From JASGMR01 sp963664675 (lineage in GTDB: Bacteria; Thermotogota; Thermotogae; Petrotogales; Kosmotogaceae): a stretch of DNA of 64,000 bases. Below the pieces are notes generated by a model. The model saw only the letters and a list, made by a program, of their open reading frames with translations. It had not been told where the DNA came from and made no database searches. Below are positions 44,990-53,292 of the stretch, one piece after another. A program made the position numbers and the translations under genes. Each line of letters starts with the position of its first letter. Position 1 is the first letter of the stretch. The stretch is taken from the NCBI GenBank assembly GCA_963664675.2, contig CAXXLB010000009.1, positions 620,001 through 684,000 of the forward strand, in the 5' to 3' direction.

Positions 44990-46178
44990 GAATGTAAAGT
45001 TGATAAATGAAATAAACAAAGCACAGAGTGGGTACGATATCTCAATCAAAAATGGAATTATAGAAAATATAGGTCATGGTTTAAAAGATGATGGAGATGT
45101 AATTGATGCGAAGGGTTTAACGGTAGTTCCCGGAATCGCCGACATTCATGTTCATCTGAGAGAACCGGGATTTGAATATAAAGAGACGATTGATTCGGGT
45201 GTTAATGCGGCCATATCGGGCGGAATAACTACTCTGTGCGCTATGCCAAATACCGTTCCCTGCCCTGATAATGTTGAACACTACCTGAAAATAAATGAAA
45301 AACTAAAAAACTCACCAATAAAAGTCATTCAAAGTACTGCGGTTAACAAAAATCTTTCTGGGAAAAGAACCGACTGGAAAAATCTTTTTGAAAACGGTTC
45401 ATACATTTTCACAAACGACGGTCTTCCGATTGAATCTGAAATGGATTTAGAAGATGTATTATCCTTTTCAAAAAATAAAATAATAAGAATAGCCGAACAT
45501 CCCGAATTTGTTGGAAAAGATGAAATCACTTACAAAGGTGAGGCAAAAATAATCCGAAGGGATTTAGAAATAAATAGTAATATTGGAGGTAATATTCATT
45601 TCCAGCACGTTAGTTTATCCGAAAGTATAGATGTTCTTGAACACGCAAAAAATGCAAAAATAAAATTCACCGCGGAAACATGTCCGCATTATATAGTGAA
45701 TATAAAAAAAACCAGGAAAAAATCTTATTACAATGTATACCCTCCATTGAGAAGTTCGGATGATGTAAACTCCATTATAAATGGAATAAAGAATGGAATA
45801 ATATCGATCATTTCATCCGATCACGCTCCTCATACGATGGAAGAAAAGGAATGCCAAAATCCAAACAGAGGCTTTTCAGGAACGGAACTGCTTTTTTTAA
45901 CCGTGTACAATTATCTGTATTTGAAGAAAATAATAAAAATAGAAAAATTAATTGAATTACTGGTCATCAATTCTCATAACTTTCTGAATATTACGCCACC
46001 ATCAATAAAACCCGGATTCAGAGCAGATTTTTTTCTTTTTGATCCTGAGGAAGAATGGATTATCGAGGAAAAGGAATTGGTTTCTAATGGAAAAAACAGC
46101 GCGTTTCTAGGTGATAAAATCAAGGGTAGAATAAATATGACCTTCTCAGATGGAAAAATGATATATAGGAGAAAATGA
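44979..46178 (+). CDS. pyrC: dihydroorotase, class I
   Basis: Interconverts N-carbamoyl-L-aspartate and dihydroorotate. 399 residues. Signatures of class I dihydroorotase rather than dihydropyrimidinase: DIHVHLREPG near residue 55 (the arginine binds the orotate carboxylate), AMPNTVP near 88, FTNDG near 143 in place of the carbamylated-lysine region, AETCPHY, and SDHAPH near 280 with the catalytic aspartate. TTG start inside the preceding gene; pyrK starts one base after its stop. Direction in the cell could be hydrolysis of dihydroorotate. Confidence 0.92.
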   Translation: MIIKNVKLINEINKAQSGYDISIKNGIIENIGHGLKDDGDVIDAKGLTVVPGIADIHVHLREPGFEYKETIDSGVNAAISGGITTLCAMPNTVPCPDNVEHYLKINEKLKNSPIKVIQSTAVNKNLSGKRTDWKNLFENGSYIFTNDGLPIESEMDLEDVLSFSKNKIIRIAEHPEFVGKDEITYKGEAKIIRRDLEINSNIGGNIHFQHVSLSESIDVLEHAKNAKIKFTAETCPHYIVNIKKTRKKSYYNVYPPLRSSDDVNSIINGIKNGIISIISSDHAPHTMEEKECQNPNRGFSGTELLFLTVYNYLYLKKIIKIEKLIELLVINSHNFLNITPPSIKPGFRADFFLFDPEEEWIIEEKELVSNGKNSAFLGDKIKGRINMTFSDGKMIYRRK

Positions 46179-46179
46179 T

Positions 46180-46956
46180 TTGAAAATCGATTCAGAAGAT
46201 TGCAAAATACTTGATAACATAAAAGTGAGTGAAGACGGTTATGTAATGACACTGAAAACCGTAAAATTCGAAAACAAATTTTCACCCGGAAATTTTCTTC
46301 AGCTGAAGTGTTCGGAAGAAAACACGGTTTTAAGAAGACCCTTTTCAATTCTCGAAGAAACGGACGGCCATATTAAATTATACTTCAAAGTGGTCGGCAG
46401 GGGTACTCATTGGCTTTCAAACAGAAAAAACGGGGAAACAGTGAATATTATCGCGCCTATCGGTAACTCGTTCACAGTTCAAGAGGAGAAACGTGTTCTC
46501 CTTATTGGAGGCGGTTGTGGTATTTCACCGTTATTGAATTTAAGCTTTTTTTTGTCAAAAAAACAGAGCATCGTGGATGCATTATTCGGATTCAGAAATG
46601 AAAAAGACTATCCCGGTATGATAGTGGAAAACAGGAAAAAGGAACTTAATAATCTGTGGATCACGTTGGATGAAACGAATAAAAAAGAATACAATGAAGG
46701 AACCACCATCGATTATTTGAAAAAAATCGATATAGATACATACGATGTTTTTTACTGTTGCGGTCCGGTGAAAATGCTGAAGAAACTCAGTGATATATTG
46801 AAGGACAAATGGGCTCAAGTCTCATTGGAAGCCCGAATGGGTTGTGGTATAGGAATATGTTATGGATGTTCAATAAAGACCACAAACGGCAGCAGGAGAG
46901 TTTGTAATGATGGGCCGGTTTTTAACTTAAATGAGGTAATCTGGGATGAACTTTGA
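46180..46956 (+). CDS. pyrK: dihydroorotate dehydrogenase electron-transfer subunit
   Basis: A flavin and 2Fe-2S subunit that links PyrD to NAD(H). 258 residues: FAD motif RRPFSI, NAD-binding GGGCGISPLL, YCCGPVKML, and the C-terminal iron-sulfur cysteines in MGCGIGICYGC and RRVCNDG. This makes the enzyme class 1B, which works with NAD and can run in either direction. TTG start; its end overlaps pyrD by 11 bases. Confidence 0.93.
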   Translation: MKIDSEDCKILDNIKVSEDGYVMTLKTVKFENKFSPGNFLQLKCSEENTVLRRPFSILEETDGHIKLYFKVVGRGTHWLSNRKNGETVNIIAPIGNSFTVQEEKRVLLIGGGCGISPLLNLSFFLSKKQSIVDALFGFRNEKDYPGMIVENRKKELNNLWITLDETNKKEYNEGTTIDYLKKIDIDTYDVFYCCGPVKMLKKLSDILKDKWAQVSLEARMGCGIGICYGCSIKTTNGSRRVCNDGPVFNLNEVIWDEL

Positions 46957-47869
46957 TTATAAAACAGAATTGAAAAAAATTGCAACTCTGAACAGTCCGA
47001 TAATTATTTCTTCAGGTACCTTCGGTACTTCCGGAGCATATCTTGATCTGATAAAAAATCAAAATATCGGTGCCGTTGTCACAAAAACCATCACCCTGGA
47101 GGCCAAATCCGGAAATCCGCAGCCCAGAATTTTTGAGGGAAGAAATTTTATAATTAATTCCATAGGACTGGAAAATAACGGTGTAGATGATTTTGTCATC
47201 AATTTTGACAAAAATTATAAAAATATTCCGTTCCCGATAATTGTCAGCATAAGTGGTAATAATGAATCGGAATATGTAAAAATAATAAAAAAAATAAATG
47301 AACTGAATTCGCCGGTTGCAGTTGAATTGAATCTTTCATGTCCCAATGTGGATTCGGAAGGACTAGCTTCCGCGCTGAATTTAAAATCATTTGGAAAAAC
47401 TATATCCAATTGTTCTCAGGTATCAAAATTTCCAATAATTACAAAATTGAGTCCGTTTCAATGCATAAATACAGTGTATGCAGAGACAGCCGAAAAAAAC
47501 GGAACTACAGCCATTTCCCTCATTAATACAGTACCAGCTATGGTAATTGACACAGAAAAAATGAGACCATTTTTGGGAAACACCGCGGGCGGAATGTCAG
47601 GACCAGCTATAAAACCAATAGCGTTGAAAATGGTTTATGAGATATATAAAAGTGTAACCGTACCGGTAATCGGTATGGGTGGAATTTCCAACTACAGAGA
47701 TGCATTGGATTTTCTCATGGTCGGAGCAACTGCATTTTCAATAGGGACGATGAATCTTGTCGATCCGGAATTACCAAATAAAATTTTAGAAAATATCGAT
47801 AATTTTCTTATGAAGAAAAACTTCCATAATTTTGATGAATTGAAAAAAACATTTCAAGAAAATCTGTAA
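46946..47869 (+). CDS. pyrD: dihydroorotate dehydrogenase, class 1B catalytic subunit
   Basis: An FMN barrel of 307 residues oxidising dihydroorotate to orotate or, run backward with NADH, reducing orotate. Seen: SSGTFGTSG near the start, the FMN/orotate lysine in TKTITLEAK, INSIGLENNG, ELNLSCPNV near residue 127 with the catalytic-base cysteine, LINTVPAMVID and IGMGGISNYRDAL. The asparagine after the NLSCP motif fits orotate enzymes rather than dihydropyrimidine dehydrogenase (His at that place). Last gene of the operon. Confidence 0.93.
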   Translation: MNFDYKTELKKIATLNSPIIISSGTFGTSGAYLDLIKNQNIGAVVTKTITLEAKSGNPQPRIFEGRNFIINSIGLENNGVDDFVINFDKNYKNIPFPIIVSISGNNESEYVKIIKKINELNSPVAVELNLSCPNVDSEGLASALNLKSFGKTISNCSQVSKFPIITKLSPFQCINTVYAETAEKNGTTAISLINTVPAMVIDTEKMRPFLGNTAGGMSGPAIKPIALKMVYEIYKSVTVPVIGMGGISNYRDALDFLMVGATAFSIGTMNLVDPELPNKILENIDNFLMKKNFHNFDELKKTFQENL

Positions 47870-48134
47870 TAGCAAAATTTCAAAATATAATTTCATCGCT
47901 TTATTAAAAAATATAAAAGTATATATTATCACTCACATCAGAAATTATTCGAATCGGTCGTTGTGATAAATATAAAAGAGCCCGCGCTTTTCTATATTCA
48001 TCCCGATAAAGATTTTTAAAAACTTTTGCAAATTATCGTAATAGTAAAACTTTTCAATTATTAGAATTTTTCTTTTAATCCGTTATCATTGTTTGAAATC
48101 ATCCGTAATTTCATATAAAGATAAATAATCGGGT
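47870..48134. other. intergenic region between the pyrimidine and sugar loci
   Basis: AT-rich, no gene visible. A small palindromic element (AAAAGAGC/GCGCTTTT near 47974-47992) is the only terminator candidate for the pyrimidine operon, and it lacks a T-tract. Confidence 0.4.
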
Positions 48135-48163
48135 TTGCATATAATCAATATATATTATATATT
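48135..48163 (+). promoter_or_regulatory. promoter of the sugar locus
   Basis: TTGCAT and TATATT with a 17-base spacer, about 50 bases before the ATG at 48212. The spacer holds an AT palindrome that might serve the ROK regulator. Confidence 0.6.
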
Positions 48164-48211
48164 ACTTCTGAATAGCAATTAATTATCCAAATAAAATTAG
48201 GAGGTGGAGTA

Positions 48212-49153
48212 ATGAAAAAAGGTATCATTTTAGTACTTGTTATTGTCGGTTTGTTAGTCACTACTTCTTTTGCTTCAGTAGAAAAACCCGTAATGGGAAT
48301 TTCACTGATCAGTTATTACAATCCTTTCTTTTTAGCTTTGAGAGACGGAACTAAAGAAGCACTAGATGAAATAGGCGGAACTCTGCTGGAAAGTGATAGT
48401 CAGCAGGACGTTGCAAAACAGTTGGCAGCTATCGAGAGTTTCATATCCAGGGGAGTGGATGTAATTTTGCTGAATGCTGTAGACAGTGAAGGTGTTATTC
48501 CTGCAGTAGAATTGGCAAACGAGGCCGGTATTCCCGTAGTTACAGTAGACAACGACGCATCAGGCGGGGACGTGGAAGCTCTAGTAGCATCCGATAATGT
48601 TCTGGCAGGCAAATTATGTGGTGAATATCTTGTAGAAAAATTGAAAAACGAAGATGGTGTTCCGGCGGGCAACGTTGTTGTCTTGGATGCATTGCCTGTA
48701 ACAGGAGTTTTAAATAGACTTCAGGGTTTTTACAGTGTAATACAGGAATATCCTCAGATAAGAATTGTTTCCACTCAGAATGCTCAGGGAAACAGGACGG
48801 ATGGATTTGAAGTCATGGAAAATATTTTGTTGGCTAATTCAAATATCGACGCAGTTTTTGCCATTAATGATCCTTCCGCTCTCGGTGCTTTAGAAGCTAT
48901 TGATGCCGCCGGTAGACAGGATGAAATGTTCATAGTCAGTGTTGATGGTGCAAAAGAAGCAATGGAAGCTATAAAAAATGGAACATCTTTTGAAATGACC
49001 GCTGCGCAGTTACCCACACTCATTGGAAAAATCGGCGTGGAAACCGCTATGAAAGTTTTAAATGGCGAAGAAGTTGAAAGATTTATTCCTGTTGATGTAT
49101 TCAGTGTTACGCCGGAGAATGTTGACGAATTTTTAGAAATGGCTACTTTTTAG
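48212..49153 (+). CDS. RbsB-type sugar-binding protein
   Basis: The extracytoplasmic binding protein of a sugar importer. A signal peptide (residues 1-21, ending SFA) is followed by a type I periplasmic binding fold: GISLISYYNPFFLALRDG, ESDSQQDVAKQLAAIESF, the hinge segment VDVILLNAVDSEGVIP and the DAVFAINDPSALGALEAI stretch. 313 residues, normal size. The ligand is a pentose, hexose or polyol by family. It has its own promoter and a perfect hairpin after its stop, so its mRNA is probably more abundant than that of the genes downstream. Confidence 0.92.
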   Translation: MKKGIILVLVIVGLLVTTSFASVEKPVMGISLISYYNPFFLALRDGTKEALDEIGGTLLESDSQQDVAKQLAAIESFISRGVDVILLNAVDSEGVIPAVELANEAGIPVVTVDNDASGGDVEALVASDNVLAGKLCGEYLVEKLKNEDGVPAGNVVVLDALPVTGVLNRLQGFYSVIQEYPQIRIVSTQNAQGNRTDGFEVMENILLANSNIDAVFAINDPSALGALEAIDAAGRQDEMFIVSVDGAKEAMEAIKNGTSFEMTAAQLPTLIGKIGVETAMKVLNGEEVERFIPVDVFSVTPENVDEFLEMATF

Positions 49154-49162
49154 TAGATAAAA

Positions 49163-49192
49163 AAAGTAAGAGGTTGGTTAACCTCTTACTTT
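49163..49192 (+). terminator. hairpin after the sugar-binding protein gene
   Basis: Perfect 13-bp stem AAAGTAAGAGGTT/AACCTCTTACTTT with loop GGTT, nine bases after the stop, then ATAATTTT. With a weak T-tract it is probably a partial terminator or a 3' stabiliser that sets binding-protein levels above those of the rest of the operon. Confidence 0.75.
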
Positions 49193-49217
49193 ATAATTTT
49201 CATAAAGGAGAAAAAAT

Positions 49218-50069
49218 ATGGCAATATATTCTATTAATGAAATGATAAAGGATGCTCATGAGAAAAAATATGCGATAGGAGCATTTGTATGTGTTAATCT
49301 TGAAATGATACAGGCTGTAATCGAAGCTGCGGAAGAAGAGAATTCACCCGTAATCGTACAGGCACATCCCGAAATAAGATCAAAAACAACATTTGAAACT
49401 TTTGCAAACATCGTATTCAATTTTGCAAAATATTGTAAAGTACCGGTAGGATTATCTCTGGATCACGGCGAGACTCTTGAGGATGTTGTAGATGCTATCT
49501 CAGCAGGGTTCAATGGTGTTATGATTGATGGCGCTGAACATTCGTTCGAGAAAAATGTTGAAATGACCAGAGAGGTAGTGAAGATCGCGAAGGGAAAAAA
49601 TATATTTGTCGAAGGATCGTTGGGCGAAATGCCTCATGGTGTTGTCCAGAAAGAGGAAGACATGCCAAAACCTGAAGAAATAAAAGAACTGTTCGAAAGA
49701 ACGGGAATAGACATTGTGGCTCCCGCTGTAGGTAATATACACGGTAGTGCTCATGGTGAAGTTAAAAAGAATCCAAAACTGAATATTTCACTGATAAAAA
49801 GAATTTCTGATTTAACGAATAAGCCGATCTGTTTACACGGCGGATCATCTATAGAGGAAAATCAGATGAAAAGTGCTATTGAAGCAGGTATAAATAAGGT
49901 CATCATATTTTCCGATGTAGTTAAAGGTATAAATGATGCGATAAGAAAAGTACTTAAAAATTCCGATGAGGGAGTAAATCCATTATTCTATTTACAGGAC
50001 TCTCAAAATGAGGCCAAAAAAATTATCAAGAAAAAGCTAATAACTTTTGGATCAGTGAATAAAGCTTGA
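49218..50069 (+). CDS. class II ketose-bisphosphate aldolase
   Basis: A zinc aldolase of the FbaA/GatY/KbaY family, 283 residues. The motif LSLDHGETLED (catalytic Asp and zinc His) is near residue 80, followed by GVMIDGAEHSFEKNVEMT, VEGSLGEM, NIHGSAHG and LHGGSSI with the other zinc histidines. It splits a phosphorylated ketose into dihydroxyacetone phosphate and an aldehyde. Flanked by a sugar importer and an FGGY kinase, it probably acts on the kinase product (a ketose 1-phosphate or bisphosphate), not on glycolytic fructose bisphosphate. Confidence 0.9.
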   Translation: MAIYSINEMIKDAHEKKYAIGAFVCVNLEMIQAVIEAAEEENSPVIVQAHPEIRSKTTFETFANIVFNFAKYCKVPVGLSLDHGETLEDVVDAISAGFNGVMIDGAEHSFEKNVEMTREVVKIAKGKNIFVEGSLGEMPHGVVQKEEDMPKPEEIKELFERTGIDIVAPAVGNIHGSAHGEVKKNPKLNISLIKRISDLTNKPICLHGGSSIEENQMKSAIEAGINKVIIFSDVVKGINDAIRKVLKNSDEGVNPLFYLQDSQNEAKKIIKKKLITFGSVNKA

Positions 50070-50081
50070 ACTGGAGGAATT

Positions 50082-51005
50082 ATGAATCCATTTGTTTCGT
50101 TTTTATATAAGAATAAGGTTACAGTTGCATTTGTAATTATATTTGTTTTTTTCGCCATATTCATTCCGAATTTTTTGTCGCTCAACAATCTCATGAGTGT
50201 CGGTAAACAGGTAGCGGTTAATGGGATTATTGCGACAGGAATGACTTTTGTCATAATAACCGGTGGTATCGACTTATCGGTCGGATCACTACTTGCGGTG
50301 GCGGGGGTTTTCTGCGCCATGCTTGTAAAATCAGGTGTGAATTCAATGGTGGTGATTCTCTTAACCATTGGATTGGGTATTCTGATAGGTTTGACTAACG
50401 GACTTGTAATAACAAAACTCAAGATCGCACCTTTCATCACCACACTCGCAATGTTGTCAATTTTAAGAGCCTTCGCTCTGGGAATGAGCGGCGGAAGATC
50501 GGTCAGTGGTCTTGGGGATACCTTCAGATTCATAGGGAGGGGAGAGGTATTTTCTATTCCATTTCCTCTTTTCATAATGATCGTGGTCTTTATAATCTTC
50601 GGATTCATATTGGCACAGACGAAATTTGGAACCCATGTATACGCTATAGGCGAAAATGAAGATACTTCAAATATATTAGGATTAAAAGTAGATAAAAATA
50701 AAATTATAGTATATTGTATAAGTGGGGGACTCGCTGCACTCGCTGCAATAATTCAAACGGCAAGACTGAACTCCGGTCAGCCACTCACCGGTGAAGGGGC
50801 TGAATTGGACGCTATTGCCGCAGTTGTAATTGGCGGAACGGATCTGAATGGCGGTTACGGTAGAATCATTGGAACGGTTTTTGGTGTAGCGATTATGGGT
50901 ATGCTCACCAATGGATTGATATTATTGAATATATCTTTCTATTATCAATTGGCCGTTAAAGGATTAGTGATTTTATTTGCTGTTGGTGTTTCCAGGAAGA
51001 AATAA
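50082..51005 (+). CDS. sugar ABC transporter permease, RbsC type
   Basis: A 307-residue permease of the ribose/xylose/fructose (CUT2) class with about eight to ten hydrophobic segments. Family motifs: GMTFVIITGGIDLSVGS, ARLNSGQPLTGEGAELDAIAAVVIGGT (visible over 50755-50840) and GRIIGTVFGVAIMG. In CUT2 transporters one permease gene usually forms a homodimer. GGAGG site, 12 bases after the aldolase gene. Confidence 0.94.
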   Translation: MNPFVSFLYKNKVTVAFVIIFVFFAIFIPNFLSLNNLMSVGKQVAVNGIIATGMTFVIITGGIDLSVGSLLAVAGVFCAMLVKSGVNSMVVILLTIGLGILIGLTNGLVITKLKIAPFITTLAMLSILRAFALGMSGGRSVSGLGDTFRFIGRGEVFSIPFPLFIMIVVFIIFGFILAQTKFGTHVYAIGENEDTSNILGLKVDKNKIIVYCISGGLAALAAIIQTARLNSGQPLTGEGAELDAIAAVVIGGTDLNGGYGRIIGTVFGVAIMGMLTNGLILLNISFYYQLAVKGLVILFAVGVSRKK

Positions 51006-51017
51006 GAGGTGATAATG

Positions 51018-52526
51018 ATGGATGTTTTAGTTGGAATAGATGTCGGTACTTCGAATATGAAATTTATTGCTATTACACCTGGTGGTAAAGCAGTACGATT
51101 GGTTGTCAAAAAAACTCAGATCGATAGGCCCAGAGAGGGCTGGTCCGAATTCAATATTCTCACATTGAAACAAAATATTTACAGAGGTCTGAGAGAATTA
51201 GTGGAATACCTGCCGCCGGAAACAAAAATTCTGTCTATCGGAATTGATTCAATCGGTGAAAGCATAGTGGGTATAAATGAATTCGATGAAGTCATTACAC
51301 CATGTCCAACCTGGTATGACAGAAGAACTAAGCACAAAAGAAAACAGTTCGGTTTGAGTGAAGAGGATTGGTTTAATATCACCGGGATGGTGGATGATGA
51401 TATATATACTTTATATAGAATAGATTGGTTCAAAGAAAGATATTTTGAAGATTTTAATCATGTGAAAAAATGGATGTGCGTATCGGATTACGTCGTATAT
51501 CTGCTGACGGGAGAGATGGTTGGAAACCCATCGCTTTCCGCAAGGACAGGGCTTCTCGATAGAACCACCAGACAATGGTCCGATGAAATGCTGAAATTGA
51601 TTTCGCTGAGTAAAGACTCACTTCCTGAAATTCGCCCTCAATGTTCGGTCGCAGGATACACCACCGAAAGTATTCTGGAAAAAACGAATATTCCCAGCGG
51701 TACACCCGTAATAAATTCCGGACACGATCATCCATGTGCCACATTCGGCTGTTCCATATCCAATATCGGTAAAATTATTGATTCAACGGGTACCGCAGAA
51801 GCGATAAACACGTTGGTGAATAAACCACTACCTTTTAAAAAAGTGAACAATGGAAGTTATGATTGTTATCCATATGTAATTGAAGATTACTACAATTTAT
51901 CCGGACACCTGCCACAATCCGGGGGATTGTTCGAATGGATGGGAAGGCTGGTAACGGGAACCAAACACGATAGTTATTTAACCATCGGTTATATGGAAGA
52001 ATTATTCAGTGAAGCACTCTCCAGCGATGTTGGCGCAAGAGGCATAAGAATTATTCCATTCCTGGAAGGCTCCGGCAGTCCATGGCATAAAAGAAATAAA
52101 TCAAGCAGCATTTTAGGAATAAAATCCCATCACAATCGCGGGGATATAATAAGAGCGGTTTTTGAAAGTACGGGATTCTGGCTGAAAAGTAACGTCAATT
52201 ACATATCAAAGATCACTAATCATGAGTATTCTGAAGTGATTTCGACCGGCGGGGGATCAAAATCAAATATTTGGGTACAGATAAAATCCGCAATTCTTGA
52301 GAAACCGTTTGCTATCCCGATAATTTCCGAAGCGGCCGCGCTGGGTGCTGCGTTAATAGGAGGGCTTGCAATTGGCCTTTATAAAGATCCCGAAGAGGCA
52401 ACCGCTTTAGAAGATATTTCCTGGAAAAAGGTATTCAACGAGGTTGAAATAGAGGGATACAGATCGATTTTTGAAAGCTATAAAAAATATTTTACGCTTG
52501 CCCTTGAAAATGAGGAGAGTGAATGA
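51018..52526 (+). CDS. FGGY family carbohydrate kinase
   Basis: Phosphorylates an imported sugar or polyol. About 502 residues with the sugar-kinase phosphate motif VGIDVGTSNMKF at the N-terminus, the substrate-side motif SGHDHPCATFG, DSTGTAEAI and the C-terminal adenosine motif STGGGSKSNIW. Full length for xylulokinase-like proteins; substrate (xylulose, erythrulose, tagatose, glycerol or other) not fixed by sequence. I choose ATG 51018 (alternatives GTG 51009 and ATG 51015) by spacing from AAGAGGTGA. It overlaps the ATPase gene by four bases. Confidence 0.88.
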   Translation: MDVLVGIDVGTSNMKFIAITPGGKAVRLVVKKTQIDRPREGWSEFNILTLKQNIYRGLRELVEYLPPETKILSIGIDSIGESIVGINEFDEVITPCPTWYDRRTKHKRKQFGLSEEDWFNITGMVDDDIYTLYRIDWFKERYFEDFNHVKKWMCVSDYVVYLLTGEMVGNPSLSARTGLLDRTTRQWSDEMLKLISLSKDSLPEIRPQCSVAGYTTESILEKTNIPSGTPVINSGHDHPCATFGCSISNIGKIIDSTGTAEAINTLVNKPLPFKKVNNGSYDCYPYVIEDYYNLSGHLPQSGGLFEWMGRLVTGTKHDSYLTIGYMEELFSEALSSDVGARGIRIIPFLEGSGSPWHKRNKSSSILGIKSHHNRGDIIRAVFESTGFWLKSNVNYISKITNHEYSEVISTGGGSKSNIWVQIKSAILEKPFAIPIISEAAALGAALIGGLAIGLYKDPEEATALEDISWKKVFNEVEIEGYRSIFESYKKYFTLALENEESE

Positions 52527-53281
52527 AATTGGAAAATATTCTTGAACTGAAGAACATTTCAAAAAAATTCGGGGCTGTTCATGCTCTGAACGGTACCGAT
52601 TTCCACATCAAAAAAGGTGAAGTAGTGGGATTGGTAGGAGACAACGGAGCTGGAAAGTCCACTTTGATGAAAGTTATAAATGGAGTTTATACACCCGATT
52701 CAGGAAAATATATATTTGAGGGAGAGGAAAAACACATAAAAAATCCAAGAGATACCGCAGCCCTCGGTATTGAGATGGTTTTTCAGGATTTCGCGTTACT
52801 CGATAATCTAGACATATCGGAAAATATATTTCTTGGAAGGGAGTTATATAAAAATGTACTCGGTATTAATATTTTAAACCGGAAAGAGATGGCAAAAGAG
52901 AGCCAGAAAATAGTCATGGAAAAACTGAATCTGGATATCGATTCGGTGAAAAGCAAGGTGAAAAACCTCTCTGGTGGTGAGAGACAGGGAGTTGCTATTT
53001 CAAGAGCTTTATTATTCGATCCGAAATTACTCATTCTGGATGAACCAACCGCGAGTCTGTCCGTTGACAAAATAAAAAATGTTCTGAACTTAATAAAAAA
53101 ATTAAAAGAACTGGGAATAGCAGTGATTCTTATCAGTCACAGATTACAGGAAATAATGGAGGTATGTGATAGAATATCTGTAATGTACAGAGGGAAAATC
53201 ATTTCTGAATTGATAACTTCGGAAACTGATATCAGTGAAATAGTAACCTGCATGGTTGGAGGAAATGTAAAAGTATATTAA
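52523..53281 (+). CDS. sugar ABC transporter ATPase, single-domain (FrcA-like)
   Basis: The energy subunit for the RbsC-type permease. 252 residues with one nucleotide-binding domain: GDNGAGKST Walker A, LSGGERQGVAISRAL signature, LLILDEPTASL Walker B. CUT2 ATPases such as RbsA usually have two fused domains (about 500 residues); single-domain forms like FrcA of Sinorhizobium work as homodimers. Nothing suggests a missing second half: the next gene follows after a short gap and is unrelated. Confidence 0.93.
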   Translation: MKLENILELKNISKKFGAVHALNGTDFHIKKGEVVGLVGDNGAGKSTLMKVINGVYTPDSGKYIFEGEEKHIKNPRDTAALGIEMVFQDFALLDNLDISENIFLGRELYKNVLGINILNRKEMAKESQKIVMEKLNLDIDSVKSKVKNLSGGERQGVAISRALLFDPKLLILDEPTASLSVDKIKNVLNLIKKLKELGIAVILISHRLQEIMEVCDRISVMYRGKIISELITSETDISEIVTCMVGGNVKVY

Positions 53282-53292
53282 ACGGAGATTTT

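Noticed and set aside
44979..46178. Reading the 44979 gene as dihydropyrimidinase/hydantoinase
   Set aside because: HLREPG and FTNDG are class I dihydroorotase signatures; the hydantoinase metal-site pattern is absent.
38894..47869. Thiamine-precursor (ThiXYZ) transport locus, because of the NMT1-like binding protein
   Set aside because: No thiamine biosynthesis gene or TPP riboswitch is present; the pyrimidine enzymes explain the context better.
47974..47992. Intrinsic terminator for the pyrimidine operon
   Set aside because: Imperfect stem with a two-base loop and no T-tract; only noted as a weak candidate.
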